The notes beneath the pieces were generated by a model. The model made no database searches and had not been told where the DNA came from. It worked only from the letters and a program-made list of their open reading frames with translations. The position numbers were made by a program, and so were the translations under genes. Positions 1 to 6,288 of a stretch of DNA of 7,145 bases are shown here, one piece after another. This DNA is from Actinoplanes liguriensis. Its GTDB lineage: Bacteria; Actinomycetota; Actinomycetes; Mycobacteriales; Micromonosporaceae. Where the stretch lies: NCBI GenBank assembly GCA_000715855.1, contig KL571343.1, positions 17,465 to 24,609 on the forward strand. Reading direction: 5' to 3'. Each line of letters begins with the position of its first letter. The stretch's first letter is position 1.

Positions 1-16
1 TGTGTATAAGAGACAG
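1..16 (+). other. Synthetic Tn5 mosaic-end (Nextera) adapter remnant
   Basis: The first 16 bases, TGTGTATAAGAGACAG, are identical to the 3' 16 bases of the 19-bp hyperactive Tn5 mosaic end used in tagmentation libraries. The natural IS50 outside end differs: read in this orientation it ends AAGAGTCAG, whereas here it is AAGAGACAG. This is therefore an untrimmed sequencing adapter, not genomic sequence. It truncates the hydrolase gene that follows and makes the left edge of the window an artificial boundary. Confidence 0.95.
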
Positions 17-1192
17 GTTCCGGATCGGCTCGGTCACCAAGACGTTCACCGCGGTGCTGGTCATGCAGGCCCGCGACGACGGGCTGCTGGATCTGGACCA
101 GCCGGTCTCGCGGTACCTCGACGTGCCGGCGCACGGCGACGCGACGATCCGCCGGCTGCTCTCGCACACGGCCGGTTACCAGCGTGAGCCGTTCGGGGAC
201 GTGTGGGACACGCTGATCGCCCCGGACGCCGGCCGGATGATCGCCGAGCTGGACCGGGCCGAGCGGGTGCTGCCCAACGCGCGGCGCTACCACTACTCGA
301 ACCTGGGACTGGCCGTTCTCGGTCAGCTCGTCGCGAAGCTGCGCGGCGGGACGTGGGCCGAGATCCTCGCCGACCGGGTCCTCGGGCCGCTGGGGCTGGA
401 GCACACCACGGTCGATCGGCCGGCCGAGGCGGTGGTGGGTTACCTGGTGGACGCGTATTCCGACGCCGCCCGCCCGGAGCCTCCCGTCGACCTCGGCGGG
501 GTGGCCCCGGCCGCGCAGCTCTGGAGCACCGCCACGGACATGGCCCGCTGGGCCGCGTTCCTGGCCGATCCCAAGATCGGCAACAAGGTCCTCGACCCGG
601 CCACCCTCGACGAGATGCGCTGGCCGCTGACCACCACCGACGAGTCGCTCTGGGCGGCCGGCTTCGGCCTCGGTCTGATCCTGCAGCCGGACGGGCGGCG
701 GGTGATGCACGTCGGCCACGACGGCGCGATGCCGGGCTTCCTGGCCGGTGTCTACGGCCGGCGCGGCGGCGAGGGCAACCCGGGCGGGCTGGGCTGCGCG
801 GTGCTCGGCTCCTCCGGCACCGCCGGGCAGACCAACGAGCTGGTCCACGAGCTGCTGCGGCTCGCGGTCGACACCGATCCGGCGGAGATCCGGCCGTGGC
901 GATCGGCGGCGCCCGCGCCGCAGGCTTACCGGTCGGTGCTGGGCCGCTGGTGGAGCGAGGGCTCCGAGTTCGTCTTCGCCTGGCACGACGGCCGGCTGGA
1001 GGCCCGTGCGGCGGAAGCTCCGGCGGACCGGCCACCGGCGATCTTCCGGCCGCTTCCCGACAATCAAGACATTTTGCGTACGGCGTCCGGGCGCGAGGCG
1101 GGCGAGCAACTCCGGCTGACCCGGGACGAGTCGGGCGCGGTGGTCCGCATGCACTGGGCGACCTACCGGTTCACCCGGTTGCAGGAGGGCTT
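17..1192 (+). CDS. Serine hydrolase, beta-lactamase / D-Ala-D-Ala carboxypeptidase-like (class C fold), partial at both ends
   Basis: The protein reads in frame from codon 18-20 (FRIGSVTKTF...). It has the three active-site motifs of the PF00144 penicillin-binding/beta-lactamase family. SxxK is SVTK at 30-41, with Ser as nucleophile and Lys as general base. YxN is YSN at 294-302. The third (KTG-like) motif is HDG at about 717-725, in the context HVGHDGAMPGF. A further region of about 100 residues, rich in Trp, Arg and Phe (from about 940), resembles the C-terminal beta domain of actinobacterial family members. Known substrates of this family vary (esterases, peptidases, lactamases), so no substrate is assigned and antibiotic resistance should not be inferred. 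The N-terminus before the SxxK motif is missing. The C-terminus is cut at 1192 by adapter: the open frame continues to a TGA at 1275-1277, but those last residues are adapter plus phoH leader and are not real. A start codon at 54 would lie downstream of the catalytic serine and cannot be the true start. Confidence 0.85.
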
Positions 1193-1217
1193 CTGTCTCT
1201 TTGTGTATAAGAGACAG
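1193..1217. other. Inverted pair of mosaic-end adapters: artificial junction
   Basis: CTGTCTCTT (1193-1201) is the reverse complement of the inner nine bases of the Tn5 mosaic end. It is followed directly by TGTGTATAAGAGACAG (1202-1217), the same 16 bases found at position 1. The two pieces form a 9-bp inverted repeat (1193-1201 with 1209-1217). This is what results when the end of one library insert meets the start of another. The translation across it (CLFVYKRQ) is a recognisable adapter-derived peptide. Sequence left and right of this point should be treated as separate contigs. Confidence 0.94.
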
Positions 1218-1222
1218 GCGGA

Positions 1223-1228
1223 TAGGAT
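1223..1228 (+). promoter_or_regulatory. Candidate -10 element for the phoH operon
   Basis: TAGGAT fits the actinobacterial housekeeping-sigma -10 pattern (TAnnnT). It lies 83 bp upstream of the phoH ATG, at the head of a compact operon where a promoter is expected. The matching -35 would fall at about 1200, inside the adapter junction, so the true -35 has been lost and cannot be checked here. The element overlaps a short inverted repeat, AGGAT-N6-ATCCT (1224-1239). Confidence 0.35.
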
Positions 1229-1290
1229 GGCACGATCCTTGAGCACGCCGCCCCGCCCTTGGGACGACGCCTATTGAGAGAGCAGGTGGC

Positions 1291-1295
1291 GGAGG
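1291..1295 (+). promoter_or_regulatory. Shine-Dalgarno sequence of phoH
   Basis: GGAGG lies 15 bases before the ATG at 1311. The spacing is longer than usual, but no closer purine-rich site is present. An alternative in-frame GTG at 1380 has no comparable site upstream, which favours the ATG. Confidence 0.5.
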
Positions 1296-1310
1296 CCCCC
1301 GGGCCGCCCT

Positions 1311-2381
1311 ATGACCGGTACGCCGAACCCTTCCAGCACGGGCTCGTCCAGCCCGGTGCGGGCGCAGACCAAGATCTCGGTGTCCGACCCGAAGATCATG
1401 GTGAACCTGCTCGGCGCCAAGGACGAGATCCTCCGCCTCATCGAGCGCACGGTCAGCAGTGACGTGCACGTCCGTGGCAACGAGATCACCATCACCGGCG
1501 AGCCGGCGGAGAACGCCACCGCCGAGCGTCTCTTCTCCGAGCTCATCGAGCTGATCGAGAAGGGCGAGACGCTCAGCGTGGACGCCGTCCGCCGCACCCT
1601 GCGGATGCTCGAGGAGAACACCTCCGAGCGCCCCGCCGAGGTGCTGACGCTGAACATCCTGTCCCGGCGGGGCCGCACGATCCGGCCCAAGACGCTGGGG
1701 CAGAAGCACTACGTCGACGCCATCGACGAGAACACGATCGTCTTCGGGATCGGCCCCGCCGGCACCGGTAAGACGTATCTGGCGATGGCGAAGGCCGTGC
1801 AGGCGCTGCAGGCCAAGCAGATCAGCCGGATCATCCTGACCCGGCCGGCGGTCGAGGCCGGCGAGCGGCTGGGCTTCCTGCCCGGAACGCTCACCGAGAA
1901 GATCGACCCGTATCTGCGACCGCTCTACGACGCCCTGCACGACATGCTCGACCCGGAGTCGATCCCGCGCCTGATGGCCGCCGGGACGATCGAGGTCGCG
2001 CCGCTGGCCTACATGCGCGGCCGGACGCTCAACGACGCGTTCATCATTCTGGACGAGGCGCAGAACACCACGCCCGAGCAGATGAAGATGTTCCTGACCC
2101 GGCTCGGGTTCGGGGCCAAGATCGTGGTGACCGGCGACGTGACCCAGGTCGACCTGCCGGGCGGCACCACCAGTGGCCTCAAGATCGTCCGGGAGATCCT
2201 GCGCGACGTCGAGGACGTGCACTTCGCCGAGCTGTCCAGCTCCGACGTGGTGCGGCACCGGCTGGTCGCGGAGATCGTGGACGCCTATGCGCGGTTCGAC
2301 GCCGAGCAGGAGCAGACTGCAAGTTCCGTCCATGCCGTTCCGGGCCGGGCCGCCAACGGCCGGGCTCAGCGCCGGCGCTGA
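1311..2381 (+). CDS. phoH: PhoH/YbeZ family ATPase
   Basis: This 356-residue cytoplasmic P-loop NTPase has the usual length for PhoH/YbeZ. A small N-terminal domain (about 20-105, with the segment [13 protein letters not shown]) precedes the ATPase domain. Walker A is GPAGTGKT at 148-155. Walker B is FIILDEAQN at about 244-252, and the sensor-like VVTGD is at 272-276. The family signature [12 protein letters not shown] (181-192) is intact. Members are ATPases with predicted RNA-helicase-like activity that partner with YbeY in 16S rRNA maturation, and ybeY is the next gene, 24 bp downstream. The C-terminus ends in a basic, probably disordered tail (GRAQRRR), which could bind RNA (inference). 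The start at 1311 is chosen for its upstream GGAGG and for giving the full N-terminal domain. The name reflects homology to E. coli PhoH; phosphate regulation is not implied. Confidence 0.93.
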   Translation: MTGTPNPSSTGSSSPVRAQTKISVSDPKIMVNLLGAKDEILRLIERTVSSDVHVRGNEITITGEPAENATAERLFSELIELIEKGETLSVDAVRRTLRMLEENTSERPAEVLTLNILSRRGRTIRPKTLGQKHYVDAIDENTIVFGIGPAGTGKTYLAMAKAVQALQAKQISRIILTRPAVEAGERLGFLPGTLTEKIDPYLRPLYDALHDMLDPESIPRLMAAGTIEVAPLAYMRGRTLNDAFIILDEAQNTTPEQMKMFLTRLGFGAKIVVTGDVTQVDLPGGTTSGLKIVREILRDVEDVHFAELSSSDVVRHRLVAEIVDAYARFDAEQEQTASSVHAVPGRAANGRAQRRR

Positions 2382-2405
2382 TTCGCAAGGGGTAATCGCA
2401 CCACT

Positions 2406-2876
2406 ATGTCCATCGAGATCGCCAACGAGTCGGGAGTCGAGGTCGACACCGACGCGATCCTCGCGGTTGCCCGGCACGCCCTCGACGAGATGGGCGTCAA
2501 CCCGCTCGCCGAGCTGTCCGTGCTCCTCGTCGACATCGACTACATGGCCGAGCTGAACCATCGGTGGATGGGCAGCGACGGGCCCACCGACGTGCTCGCC
2601 TTCCCGATGGACGAGGGCAGCGTCGACCACGGGCCAGGGGAGTCCGGCACCGGTGAGCCGGCGCTGCTGGGCGACATCGTCCTGGCGCCCGAGGTGGCCG
2701 CGAAGCAGGCCGCCGCCGCCGGGCACTCCGCCGCCGACGAGCTGCACCTGCTCACCGTGCACGGCGCCCTCCACCTGCTCGGCTACGACCACGCCGAGCC
2801 GGACGAGGAGCGGGAGATGTTCGCTCTGCAGAACAAGCTGCTGCAGAGCTGGCGCGCCGGCCGCAAAGCCGGCTGA
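2406..2876 (+). CDS. ybeY: Endoribonuclease YbeY (rRNA maturation factor)
   Basis: This 156-residue single-domain metalloprotein belongs to the UPF0054 family. The zinc-binding HxxxHxxxxxH motif is complete: [11 protein letters not shown], with His119, His123 and His129. The substrate-groove segment [12 protein letters not shown] (59-70) is also conserved. YbeY is a single-strand-specific RNase needed for 16S rRNA 3'-end maturation and removal of defective 70S ribosomes, acting with PhoH/YbeZ and Era, both encoded here. The position that aligns with E. coli Arg59 (in YRGKD) is Met55, which appears to be an actinobacterial pattern. AAGGGG at 2387-2392, 13 bases before the ATG, is a plausible ribosome binding site. 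The stop lies 2 bp before the next gene, suggesting translational coupling. Confidence 0.94.
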   Translation: MSIEIANESGVEVDTDAILAVARHALDEMGVNPLAELSVLLVDIDYMAELNHRWMGSDGPTDVLAFPMDEGSVDHGPGESGTGEPALLGDIVLAPEVAAKQAAAAGHSAADELHLLTVHGALHLLGYDHAEPDEEREMFALQNKLLQSWRAGRKAG

Positions 2877-2878
2877 TC

Positions 2879-4228
2879 GTGGACCCCGCCTCGGCCGGCC
2901 TGCCGGACCTGCAACTGATCCTTTTCGCGGTCGGGCTGGTCCTGCTGGCCGGTCTCGCCTCGATGACCGACGCGGCGCTGGCCACGGTCTCCGCGGCCCG
3001 CGCCAGTGAACTCGACCGGGAGGGGCAGCGGGGAGCCGGCGCGCTCGCCGCGGTCGCCTCCGACGTGGTCCGCTACGTCAACCTGCTGCTCCTGCTCCGG
3101 CTGCTCTGCGAGCTCTCGGCGACCACGCTGGTGGCGCTGGTCGCGGTGGACACCTGGGACGTGGGCTGGCCGGCCGCGCTGATCACCGCCGGCTCGATGA
3201 CGATCATCAGTTTCGTGGTGGTCGGTGTCGCGCCGCGGACGCTGGGGCGCCAGCACGCGTATGCGGTGGGCCGTGCCGCCGCGCCCCTGGTCCGCTGGCT
3301 GGGCCGGGTCCTCAACCCGCTCGCCTCGCTGCTGATCCTGATCGGCAACGCGGTCACCCCGGGGAAGGGCTTCCCGGAGGGGCCGTTCGGCAGCCAGGTG
3401 GAGCTGCGCGAGCTGGTCGACCTGGCCGAGCAGCGCGGCGTCGTCGAGCACGGCGAGCGCGAGATGATCCACTCGGTGTTCGCGCTGGGCGACACGATCG
3501 CCCGCGAGGTGATGGTGCCGCGCACCGAGATGGTGTGGATCGAGGCGCCCAAGAGCCTGCAGCAGGCGCTCTACCTGTTCCTGCGCTCGGGCTTCTCGCG
3601 GATCCCGGTGATCGGCGAGAGCGTCGACGACGTGCTGGGCGTGCTCTACCTGAAGGACGTGATCCGGCGCACGCAGAGCGGCGATCCGGCGGCGACCGCG
3701 CAGGCGGTGGCCGACGCGATGCGCCCCGCGCAGTTCGTGCCGGAGTCGAAGCCGGTCGACGACCTGCTCTCCGAGATGCAGGCGGCCCGCAACCACCTGG
3801 TGATCGTGGTGGACGAGTACGGCGGGACCGCCGGCCTGGTCACCATCGAGGACATCCTCGAGGAGATCGTCGGCGAGATCACCGACGAGTACGACGTGGA
3901 ACGCCCCCCGATCGAGCACCTGGAGGACGGCGCCGTCCGCGTCGCCGCCCGCCTGCCGATCGAGGACCTGGGTGACGTGTTCGGCGTCGAGCTGCCCACC
4001 GACGAGGTGGAGACGGTCGGCGGCCTGCTCGCGCAGACGCTGGGCCGGGTGCCGATCCCCGGTGCCCGGGCGGACGTCGGCGGCCTGCACATGATCGCCG
4101 AGGGCACCACCGGCCGGCGGAACCGGATCGACTCGGTGCTGGTGCGCCGGGTCAAGCCGGCGCCACCGGCCGACGACAACGATGAGAACGTAGCCGAGAA
4201 CGAGGAAAGACTTCCCGCTGATGCCTGA
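2879..4228 (+). CDS. CNNM/CorC (HlyC/TlyC-like) membrane protein with paired CBS domains
   Basis: This 449-residue integral membrane protein has three parts. The first is a DUF21/CNNM transmembrane domain with hydrophobic helices at about 11-37, 63-90 and 98-117 and a fourth hydrophobic segment near 145-160. The second is a tandem CBS pair, with EVMVPRTEM at 210-218 opening CBS1 and HLVIVVDEYGGTAGLVT plus EDILEEIVGEI at 306-334 in CBS2. The third is a CorC_HlyC domain at about 350-425. Family members such as S. aureus MpfA and the CNNM proteins act in Mg2+ (or Co2+) efflux, with the CBS pair sensing ATP-Mg. The old label 'hemolysin' comes from homology only. The GTG start lies 2 bp after the ybeY stop with no clear Shine-Dalgarno, so it is probably translated by coupling. 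The canonical Glu of the first helix (SASE-type motif) is Asp31 here. The acidic tail (430-449) overlaps the start of the next gene. Confidence 0.9.
   Translation: MDPASAGLPDLQLILFAVGLVLLAGLASMTDAALATVSAARASELDREGQRGAGALAAVASDVVRYVNLLLLLRLLCELSATTLVALVAVDTWDVGWPAALITAGSMTIISFVVVGVAPRTLGRQHAYAVGRAAAPLVRWLGRVLNPLASLLILIGNAVTPGKGFPEGPFGSQVELRELVDLAEQRGVVEHGEREMIHSVFALGDTIAREVMVPRTEMVWIEAPKSLQQALYLFLRSGFSRIPVIGESVDDVLGVLYLKDVIRRTQSGDPAATAQAVADAMRPAQFVPESKPVDDLLSEMQAARNHLVIVVDEYGGTAGLVTIEDILEEIVGEITDEYDVERPPIEHLEDGAVRVAARLPIEDLGDVFGVELPTDEVETVGGLLAQTLGRVPIPGARADVGGLHMIAEGTTGRRNRIDSVLVRRVKPAPPADDNDENVAENEERLPADA
4202..4209 (+). promoter_or_regulatory. Shine-Dalgarno for the deaminase-like gene, inside the preceding coding region
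   Basis: GAGGAAAG lies 11 bases before the ATG at 4221, within the last codons of the CBS-domain gene. It supports that start and the 8-bp coding overlap. Confidence 0.6.
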
Positions 4229-4604
4229 GCAGACGTTTGCCGCCGTCACCGTGCCCAGCGCCGGTGACGCCGCGCTGAGCGCCGAGGACGCCAAGCTGGT
4301 CACCCTGGCGCGCAGTTCGCGCGCCCGGGTCGGTGCGGCCGAGGGCGCCGCGGTCCGCGATCAGGACGGTCGCACCTATGCGGCCGCCACGGTCGCGCTG
4401 CCCAGCCTGACCGTTACCGCGTTGCAGCTGGCCGTGGCCCAGGCCGCCGCCTCCGGCGCGACGAAGATCGAGGCCGCCGCGGTGGTCACCGAGGCCTCGG
4501 CCCTGGACGGCGCCGGTCACGCCGCGGTCCGGGACCTGGCCACCGACGCCGCGATCCACCTGGCCGGCCCGTCGGGCACGCTGCTCGGCACGGTCGTCGC
4601 GTGA
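4221..4604 (+). CDS. Small cytidine-deaminase-fold protein lacking catalytic residues
   Basis: This 127-residue soluble protein has the overall pattern of a CDA domain. There is an N-terminal helix (LVTLARSSRARVG), then a strand-turn-strand (AAVRDQDGRTYAAATVA, 43-59), a helix (LTVTALQLAVAQAAASGA, 63-80) and a further strand (IEAAAVVT). By eye, the zinc motif CAE of true cytidine deaminases aligns with Ala67-Leu68-Gln69. The later PCxxC motif is absent, and the protein contains no cysteine. It therefore cannot be a standard zinc deaminase. Homologues in the same slot between the CBS protein and era occur in other actinobacteria (Rv2365c in M. tuberculosis, from memory) and are annotated as hypothetical or cytidine deaminase. 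The gene overlaps the upstream one by 8 bp and era by 4 bp, implying co-translation. The function is unknown; a structural or regulatory role linked to Era is inference from position only. Confidence 0.8.
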   Translation: MPEQTFAAVTVPSAGDAALSAEDAKLVTLARSSRARVGAAEGAAVRDQDGRTYAAATVALPSLTVTALQLAVAQAAASGATKIEAAAVVTEASALDGAGHAAVRDLATDAAIHLAGPSGTLLGTVVA

Positions 4605-6205
4605 GCGCCGACCAGCCGGACGAGCGTCGTCCCAAGCGCCCCGCCTCCGGCGACCGCCGCCCTGCCGCCGGCGACCGCCGCCCCGCTTCCGGTGACCGCC
4701 GCCCTGCCTCGGGCGATCGCCGCCCGGCACCGGGGGAGCGTCGTCCCACGTCCGGCGACCGTCGTCCGGCCTCGGGCGACCGCCGCCCGGCGCCCGGAGA
4801 GCGTCGTCCCTCGTCGGGGAACTGGCGTCCGGGGGCCGGTGACTGGAGCCCGGACACCGGTGACCGCCGTCCCGCTTCGGGTGACCGTCGCCCCGCTTCG
4901 GGTGACCGCCGTCCGGCGCCCGGGGAACGTCGCCCGGCATCGGGTGACCGCCGCGGGTCGACCGGCCGGCCCGCCGCCTCCACTCCCACTCCGGCATCCG
5001 GTTCCGCTTCGGGGGAGCGCCGTCTCACCGCCGGTGAGCGCAACGAGCTGAAGCGCCAGGAGCGCCGCGCGGCCCGCCGCGTCGAGCAGCAGGGCGCGAA
5101 CCCGCGGGCACGCAAGCCCGCCGGGGCCCGTGGTGGCCCGTCCGGGGAGCGGGGCGCTGCCCCGACTTCGCGGCCCTCGACCCCGGGCCGTACGGGATCC
5201 GCCCGCCCCGCGCCCGCACCCACCCCGAGGCTGGAGCCGGCGACCGCGGACCGGCCGGAGGTTCGTCCGGAACGCAAGCCGCGCGTCCGCAAGCACAAGG
5301 CGGCGTCGCTGGAGCGCAAGGCGGACGGCGTCTACCGGGCGGGTTTCGCCTGTTTCGTCGGGCGGCCGAACGCCGGCAAGTCGACCCTGACCAACGCGAT
5401 CATCGGCCAGAAGATCGCGATCACCTCGAACAAGCCGCAGACCACCCGGCACGTGATCCGGGGCATCCTGCACCTGCCGGACGCCCAGCTCGTGCTGGTC
5501 GACACCCCCGGTCTGCACCGCCCCCGGACACTGCTCGGCGAGCGGCTGAACGACCTGGTCCGCGAGGTCTGGAGCGAGGTCGACGTGATCGGCGTCTGCT
5601 TCCCGGCGGACGAGCCGGTGGGGCGCGGCGACCGGTTCATCTCGGCCGAGGTGAGCGAGCTCAAGGCCAAGGTGATCGCGGTGGTGACCAAGGTCGACCT
5701 GGTCGACCCGGCGACGCTGGCGCAGCGCCTGCTGGCGGTCGCCGAGCTCTACGACTTCGCCGAGATCATCCCGGTCAGCGCGGTCTCCGGGCATCAGGTG
5801 GAGAACCTGGTCGACGCGATGGTGCGGCACATGCCGGAGTCACCGCAGCTCTACCCGGACGACGTGCTGACCGACGAGCCGGAGCAGGTGCTGATCGGCG
5901 AGCTGGTCCGCGAGGCGGCGCTGGAGGGGGTTCGCGACGAGCTGCCCCACTCGATCGCGGTGATCGTCGAGGAGATGCTGGTCGAGGGCAACCTGACCCG
6001 GATCTTCGCGGACATCTACGTGGAGCGGGACAGCCAGAAGTCGATCGTGATCGGGACGCGCGGCGCGCGGCTCAAGGAGGTCGGCTCCCGCGCGCGGGTG
6101 GAGATCGAGCAGCTTCTGGGTAAGAAGGTTTACCTGGATCTTCACGTCCGCGTCGCCAAGGAGTGGCAGCGGGATCCGAAGCAGCTTCGTAAGCTCGGCT
6201 TCTAG
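4601..6205 (+). CDS. era: GTPase Era with a long repeat-rich N-terminal extension
   Basis: This protein has 534 residues; typical Era has about 300. The C-terminal 295 residues are a complete Era. G1 is GRPNAGKST (254-262), the switch I region is KPQTTRH (278-284), and G3 is DTPG (301-304). G4 is TKVD (363-366) and G5 is SAVSG (393-397). The KH RNA-binding domain has the GxxG loop GTRG (485-488) and ends WQRDPKQLRKLGF. Era binds the 3' end of 16S rRNA and promotes 30S assembly. Residues 1-245 are extra: fifteen heptapeptides (14-118), then an Arg/Glu-rich stretch (about 138-162, probably helical) and an Ala/Pro/Arg linker ending in a basic patch (RKPRVRKHK). The GTG start overlaps the upstream stop in GTGA. 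No ATG, GTG or TTG occurs in frame from there to the G1 motif (the Val codons are GTC or GTT, the Leu codons CTC or CTG), so a shorter Era would need a non-standard start. The extension is predicted to be disordered and net positive, hence possibly RNA-binding (inference). Confidence 0.95.
   Translation: MSADQPDERRPKRPASGDRRPAAGDRRPASGDRRPASGDRRPAPGERRPTSGDRRPASGDRRPAPGERRPSSGNWRPGAGDWSPDTGDRRPASGDRRPASGDRRPAPGERRPASGDRRGSTGRPAASTPTPASGSASGERRLTAGERNELKRQERRAARRVEQQGANPRARKPAGARGGPSGERGAAPTSRPSTPGRTGSARPAPAPTPRLEPATADRPEVRPERKPRVRKHKAASLERKADGVYRAGFACFVGRPNAGKSTLTNAIIGQKIAITSNKPQTTRHVIRGILHLPDAQLVLVDTPGLHRPRTLLGERLNDLVREVWSEVDVIGVCFPADEPVGRGDRFISAEVSELKAKVIAVVTKVDLVDPATLAQRLLAVAELYDFAEIIPVSAVSGHQVENLVDAMVRHMPESPQLYPDDVLTDEPEQVLIGELVREAALEGVRDELPHSIAVIVEEMLVEGNLTRIFADIYVERDSQKSIVIGTRGARLKEVGSRARVEIEQLLGKKVYLDLHVRVAKEWQRDPKQLRKLGF
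4640..4954 (+). repeat. 15 tandem 21-bp in-frame repeats encoding heptapeptides (consensus PASGDRR)
   Basis: Fifteen contiguous 21-bp units (315 bp) encode PASGDRR or close variants: PAAGDRR, PTSGDRR, PAPGERR and three degenerate units (PSSGNWR, PGAGDWS, PDTGDRR at residues 70-90). Units 3-5, 6-8 and 12-14 share a three-unit order ending in PAPGERR, so a 63-bp super-repeat is visible, with the degenerate triplet (9-11) in the same register. Copies of the same peptide use different codons, for example TCC or TCG for Ser and CGC or CGT for Arg. Each unit has two Arg and one acidic residue, net +1. The array makes several other frames look open on both strands; those are shadows. Confidence 0.95.
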
Positions 6206-6207
6206 GA

Positions 6208-6236
6208 TTGATACTTGGACATTCTCTGATTATGGG
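6208..6236 (+). promoter_or_regulatory. Candidate promoter for the acyltransferase gene
   Basis: The 83-bp gap after era is clearly AT-richer than its surroundings. TTGATA (6208-6213, close to TTGACA) lies 17 bp before TATGGG (6231-6236, a weak -10). An alternative is TTGGAC (6215-6220) with TAGTTC (6238-6243), also spaced by 17 bp. The exact boxes are uncertain, but base composition and the break in tight gene packing suggest that transcription restarts here. Confidence 0.3.
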
Positions 6237-6288
6237 ATAGTTCACCGAATTTGCGCTTCTGGGGCAAAAACGGGTAACACCGTTGGCC

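Noticed and set aside
17..1192. Hydrolase as an antibiotic-resistance beta-lactamase
   Set aside because: The motifs show only the serine hydrolase family; most such actinobacterial proteins are esterases or peptidases, and both ends of the gene are missing.
1193..1217. A natural Tn5/IS50 insertion or its end
   Set aside because: The IS50 outside end starts CTGACTCTT; here it is CTGTCTCTT with the TATACACA continuation on the opposite copy, i.e. the synthetic mosaic end. No transposase or 9-bp target duplication is present.
1227..1277. A 16-codon leader peptide frame (ATG to TGA) upstream of phoH
   Set aside because: The ATG overlaps the candidate -10 and probably precedes the transcription start; there is no good ribosome binding site. 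It is merely the tail of the chimeric hydrolase frame.
2783..4303. Long minus-strand open frame (506 codons)
   Set aside because: It is antisense to the CNNM gene, with His/Arg/Gln-rich low-complexity composition and no domain, as expected from GC-rich antisense frames.
4640..4954. CRISPR-like direct repeat array
   Set aside because: The 21-bp units are contiguous with no unique spacers, stay in one reading frame, and encode a regular heptapeptide within era.
4517..5830. Long minus-strand open frame (437 codons) opposite era
   Set aside because: It is kept open by the 21-bp repeats and GC-rich codons; it shows no recognisable motif, while the plus strand carries all Era motifs.
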